From Roseburia sp. (lineage in GTDB: Bacteria; Bacillota; Clostridia; Lachnospirales; Lachnospiraceae): a stretch of DNA of 10,233 nucleotides. The position numbers and the translations under genes were made by a program. The notes beneath the pieces are model-generated. The model saw only the letters and a list, made by a program, of their open reading frames with translations. It had not been told where the DNA came from and made no database searches. Positions 8,046-10,233 of this stretch are shown here, in pieces. Numbering within the stretch: position 1 is the first letter of the stretch; each line of letters opens with the position of its first letter. Where the stretch lies: assembly GCA_017626625.1 (NCBI GenBank), contig JAGAIK010000291.1, forward strand, positions 1 through 10,233, in the 5' to 3' direction.

Positions 8046-8426
8046 ATGCAGATAACAGATGAAACTATGAATCTGATTCTAAAAGAAGTAAGTCGGAATA
8101 TTAGCATGGAGCGAAAAAGGCGTGGAATTTCCATGTCACAGCTTGCGGATATGGCAAATCTTTCGGTGAGCCATATTTCAAAGTTGGAGAGGGCACAGTG
8201 TGATATTGGATTAAAATCATTGCTCCGCATTGCGGCAGCATTTGAGATGGAGGCTGCAGAATTTATTCCGGAAGAACCGGAGACAGATTTTAGCTCTGTG
8301 GAGGTAAAGACAACAAATGGAGAAAGGTTTGAACGTATTGTACGGGATGCGGACCCACGTGTAGTAGAGATTATTTTAAAAATGGCGCTTTGTTTAAAGA
8401 AGAATTATGAACATACCTTTTCCTAA
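8046..8426 (+). CDS. XRE-family helix-turn-helix transcriptional regulator
   Basis: A 126-residue DNA-binding protein, presumably a repressor or regulator of the element's transfer genes. The HTH_3 (Cro/C1-type) domain spans about residues 12-70. It has the signature RKRRGISMSQLADMANLSVS (helices 1-3), then HISKLERAQCDIGLKSLLRIAAAF. The C-terminal 50 residues are acidic then helical (DPRVVEIILKMALCLKKNY) and could mediate dimerisation; I do not recognise them as a ligand domain. The ATG at 8046 has AGGAAGG at 8032-8038. An in-frame TTG at 8010 would overlap the previous gene and lacks a site. It lies 4 nt behind the DUF5688-like gene and is followed by a 120-nt gap before the pilin-like gene, the nearest likely target. 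Confidence 0.88.
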   Translation: MQITDETMNLILKEVSRNISMERKRRGISMSQLADMANLSVSHISKLERAQCDIGLKSLLRIAAAFEMEAAEFIPEEPETDFSSVEVKTTNGERFERIVRDADPRVVEIILKMALCLKKNYEHTFS

Positions 8427-8485
8427 AAGAAACAAAATTCGTGAAAACTTTTCTTTTATTCCGTCGAAATGAGGAAAAAAGATAG

Positions 8486-8513
8486 TTACAATAGCATATG
8501 CAACTGATAAATA
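8486..8513 (+). promoter_or_regulatory. Possible promoter for the pilin-like gene
   Basis: TTACAA at 8486-8491 is a reasonable -35 box. A 16-nt spacer leads to TAAATA at 8508-8513, a weak -10 box in an A+T-rich stretch about 35 nt before the pilin-like ATG. The gap of 120 nt after the HTH gene and the very strong downstream ribosome-binding site favour a separate transcript. The match is imperfect and alternatives a few bases away are possible. Confidence 0.28.
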
Positions 8514-8529
8514 TAGAGCATAAACAGGG

Positions 8530-8538
8530 AAAGGAGGT
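8530..8538 (+). promoter_or_regulatory. Consensus Shine-Dalgarno site of the pilin-like gene
   Basis: AAAGGAGGT, complementary to the 16S rRNA 3' end over its full core, sits 8 nt before ATG 8547. It is the best ribosome-binding site in the window and predicts strong translation of this small protein relative to its neighbours, as expected for a structural subunit. Confidence 0.8.
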
Positions 8539-8546
8539 ACAGTCCA

Positions 8547-8729
8547 ATGGAGCAAGTAATGAAACACTATGGTAATGCGATTCTTGCAGTTATCGTGTTG
8601 TTGGCGCTCGGAGCAATCATTGTTGCAGCTTTGGCATCTGACGGGTATGTGGCAAGTGAATTTAAGTCAGCTTTAACCGGATTTTTCAGTAGCATGAGCG
8701 GATTAGGAGCACCGACACCTACACCGTAG
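8547..8729 (+). CDS. Small single-pass membrane protein, candidate Tad-type pilin
   Basis: A 60-residue protein: a short N-terminal stretch, one hydrophobic helix at about residues 11-31 (AILAVIVLLALGAIIVAALA), a short amphipathic segment (EFKSALTGFFSSM) and a proline/threonine tail ending PTPTP. This layout resembles small Flp-like pilins found before CpaF/TadB genes, but the classical Flp cleavage motif with Glu at +5 is absent. G9 followed by N10 is the only Gly before the helix, with Ala at the Glu position. The gene has a consensus ribosome-binding site and ends in tandem in-frame stops (TAG TGA). A strong stem-loop follows, then the CpaF-like gene. I infer a major subunit of a Tad-like fibre. 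A small membrane accessory protein of the T4SS is the alternative. That the gene is real is much surer than its role. Confidence 0.72.
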   Translation: MEQVMKHYGNAILAVIVLLALGAIIVAALASDGYVASEFKSALTGFFSSMSGLGAPTPTP

Positions 8730-8745
8730 TGAAAGTGGTAGTAGC

Positions 8746-8803
8746 AGGAATAATCAATGTTCCGGCATTCAGTGGTCTCTGGGCCGGACGTTGATTTATT
8801 CCT
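8746..8803 (+). terminator. Long stem-loop after the pilin-like gene, candidate attenuator
   Basis: Left arm 8746-8765 and right arm 8784-8803 pair over about 19 positions. AGGAATAA pairs with TTATTCCT, TCAA with TTGA, and TCCGG with CCGGA, with a T-G wobble, one G-C pair and two single-base bulges (8760 and 8795). The loop is about 16-18 nt. A clean T-run is missing after the stem (AGTTTATTG follows), so full termination is doubtful. A partial terminator or an mRNA-stabilising 3' structure for the pilin message fits better. Confidence 0.55.
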
Positions 8804-8863
8804 AGTTTATTGTGGAGAGACAGGAGGGAGAAAGTAGCACGTAAGGAGCTGCGGTAAAAGAAA

Positions 8864-9928
8864 ATGAGTGAATTAATGAGTTTTACACCTACGGAAGAAC
8901 AATTCGGGGTGTTTTGGAAATATATTGAAAATCCGACAGTAACGGATATTGATTACAATGGAAAATCATTGTGGATTACGGATTTTGAAAAAGGGAGATA
9001 CAGGGTGGAGGAAGAAATAACAGAAAGTTTCTTATCTGCCTTTACACATAATATTGCAAACAGCGTTAATAAACAATTTAATAACGCTAACAAAGTATTG
9101 GAGGCCGATACAAGGGAGTTGCGCATTAGCATTCTTCATGAATCCGTAACCTCTGGTGGTATTTCGATATGTATTAGAAAATCCCCACCATTAATCCGTA
9201 ATACTATTCAGGGAATGATAAAAAGTGGCTACTGTCCAGAAAAAATACTGCATTTGCTGATAAACTGTGTTCTGGCAAAAATGAATTTTGTTTTTGGCGG
9301 AGAACCGGGAGCCGGGAAAACGGAATGTGCAAAGTTTTTTATGCAGTTTATCCCGGCGGAAGAACGAGTTATCACGGTGGAAGATTCCTATGAAATTCAT
9401 TACGCAGACATTAATCCAGAAGCGGATGCAGTGGAGCTTCGTGTCTCCCGGGGATTTGATTATACAGATGCCATCAAGGCGTGTTTAAGACAAGACATGA
9501 AATGGCTGATGTTGTCGGAAGCCCGTTCCGTGGAAGTAACTTCTCTATTAGAACAGTGGAGCACTGGAGTAAAGGGTTTTACTACTATTCATTTGGATGA
9601 TTTGAGGAAGTTGCCAGATCGTATTCAAAACATGATGGATAATGTCAATGATGCTGACCGCATGGAAAAACGGATTTATCGTTATGTGAATGTGGGAATC
9701 TTAATAAGAAAAATAGGGAATCCGGATGGAAGTATCAGACGTTATATCGACCAGCTCTGTTTTTATACAAGGGAGGAGCATAAAAACAAAATTTACATGA
9801 TTATGAAAGATGGGGAAATCATTTCCGAAGAATTGCCAAAAGACATCCAGCAGATGTTTAAATATGCTGGGATTGATAATCAGTATCATTGTAAAAATAT
9901 GAAATCTTATATTGAGGAAGGAAAGTAA
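8864..9928 (+). CDS. CpaF/TadA-like secretion ATPase (T2SS/T4P/T4SS family)
   Basis: A 354-residue hexameric-type ATPase expected to power assembly of a Tad-like pilus at the cytoplasmic membrane. Walker A is GEPGAGKT at residues 146-153. The Asp box is VEDSYE (172-177), the Walker B glutamate is E219 in LMLSEARS, and the His box is TTIHL (240-244). The N-terminal part contains the ELRISI...SGGISICIRK pattern just before the core. It is shorter than typical CpaF (often over 400 residues), lacking the usual N-terminal extension. The normal GE of the Walker B region is SE here, and the TTxHA His box ends in Leu, so it is divergent but should be active. ATG 8864 is the first start after an in-frame stop at 8855. 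Its best ribosome-binding site, AAGGAG at 8843-8848, is 15 nt away, suggesting weak translation. It abuts the next gene. Confidence 0.9.
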   Translation: MSELMSFTPTEEQFGVFWKYIENPTVTDIDYNGKSLWITDFEKGRYRVEEEITESFLSAFTHNIANSVNKQFNNANKVLEADTRELRISILHESVTSGGISICIRKSPPLIRNTIQGMIKSGYCPEKILHLLINCVLAKMNFVFGGEPGAGKTECAKFFMQFIPAEERVITVEDSYEIHYADINPEADAVELRVSRGFDYTDAIKACLRQDMKWLMLSEARSVEVTSLLEQWSTGVKGFTTIHLDDLRKLPDRIQNMMDNVNDADRMEKRIYRYVNVGILIRKIGNPDGSIRRYIDQLCFYTREEHKNKIYMIMKDGEIISEELPKDIQQMFKYAGIDNQYHCKNMKSYIEEGK

Positions 9929-10233
9929 ATGAAAGAAACCAGAACAGGAAAATGGAGAAAGGTAAAGCTGTTAAATCCCAAAAATCTGGAAAAAGAAGTG
10001 CATATTTATGGATATAACTGGTCTGTGAAATCGCATGTGTTACTGATGTTGTGCTCTTTGATTGGGATAGCGGCAATCGGTATTCTGTTTCAGTTAAAGC
10101 CAGTATTTTTAACAATGACGGTAATTGCCATGTTTCTTGTGCTTCCGGTGCTGGTATTAGACGTATTTGTAAAAATGTTTGAACAAAAGCGTTTTTCGGA
10201 TACGGCGACATATATGGAACAGATGTTATATTC
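9929..10233 (+). CDS. TadB-like (T2SS F domain) membrane protein, 3' partial
   Basis: The start of a gene that runs off the window, with 101 complete codons seen. ATG 9929 follows the CpaF-like stop without a gap and has AGGAAGG at 9916-9922. The N-terminal 30 residues are basic (TRTGKWRKVKLLNPKNLEKE). Two hydrophobic segments follow at about residues 38-53 and 56-77. Then comes a charged segment ending KRFSDTATYMEQMLY, which is typical of the point where the TadB cytoplasmic F domain begins. TadB-type proteins form the inner-membrane platform that partners the CpaF ATPase, so position and sequence agree. A TadC-like gene would be expected downstream, outside the window. Confidence 0.75.
   Translation, partial: MKETRTGKWRKVKLLNPKNLEKEVHIYGYNWSVKSHVLLMLCSLIGIAAIGILFQLKPVFLTMTVIAMFLVLPVLVLDVFVKMFEQKRFSDTATYMEQMLY

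Noticed and set aside
8424-8458. A/T-only stem TAAAAGAAA / TTTCTTTTA overlapping the HTH stop codon
   Set aside because: Nearly all A-T pairs with a 17-nt loop is too weak for a convincing terminator. An alternative weak stem at 8454-8480 competes with it.
8465-8471. Possible Spo0A-type box (GTCGAAA) before the pilin-like gene
   Set aside because: The site differs from TGTCGAA at its first position (CGTCGAA at 8463-8469). A single short 6-of-7 match in A+T-rich DNA is expected by chance.
8822-8830. Extra ribosome-binding-like AGGAGGGAG upstream of the CpaF-like gene
   Set aside because: No ATG, GTG or TTG occurs at a usable distance after it, so it does not mark another small gene.

Overview
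The window is a one-directional (+ strand), A+T-rich, tightly packed block of transfer genes. Its purine-rich Shine-Dalgarno sites, codon use and gene types point to a Gram-positive clostridium, most likely Lachnospiraceae or a relative. The content fits the conjugation module of an integrative and conjugative element (or a plasmid) of the broad group that includes the Clostridioides difficile CTn and Tn1549-like elements. No integrase, relaxase, coupling protein or att site lies in the window, so the element type is inferred from the transfer genes alone.

Positions 1-7044 hold a type IV secretion system (T4SS) core. In order these are a VirB6/TrbL-like polytopic membrane protein (5' end cut by the window edge), a PrgI/VirB3-like protein, a 382-residue protein that looks like the N-terminal half of VirB4 without its ATPase, a full VirB4-like ATPase, and a 775-residue membrane-anchored protein ending in a SleB-type cell-wall hydrolase domain (VirB1-like). 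The last four genes overlap one another by 68, 14 and 4 nt, so this part is one translationally coupled operon.

Positions 7045-8426 follow a 67-nt gap with two mutually exclusive stem-loops. They hold a DUF5688-like protein and, 4 nt later, a small XRE-family helix-turn-helix regulator.

Positions 8427-10233 look like a Tad-type module. A 60-residue single-pass membrane protein behind a consensus ribosome-binding site is a candidate pilin. It is followed by a long, strong stem-loop, then a CpaF/TadA-like secretion ATPase, and directly abutting it a TadB-like membrane protein that runs off the window.

A plausible joint reading is that the T4SS core builds the DNA-transfer channel and opens the peptidoglycan. 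The Tad-like genes would then make a short surface fibre or pseudopilus that helps cell contact or transfer, with the HTH protein controlling one or both parts. The most unusual items are the ATPase-less VirB4 paralogue next to the real VirB4, the Tad-like module attached to a T4SS operon, and the stem-loop that may set a pilin-rich expression ratio.
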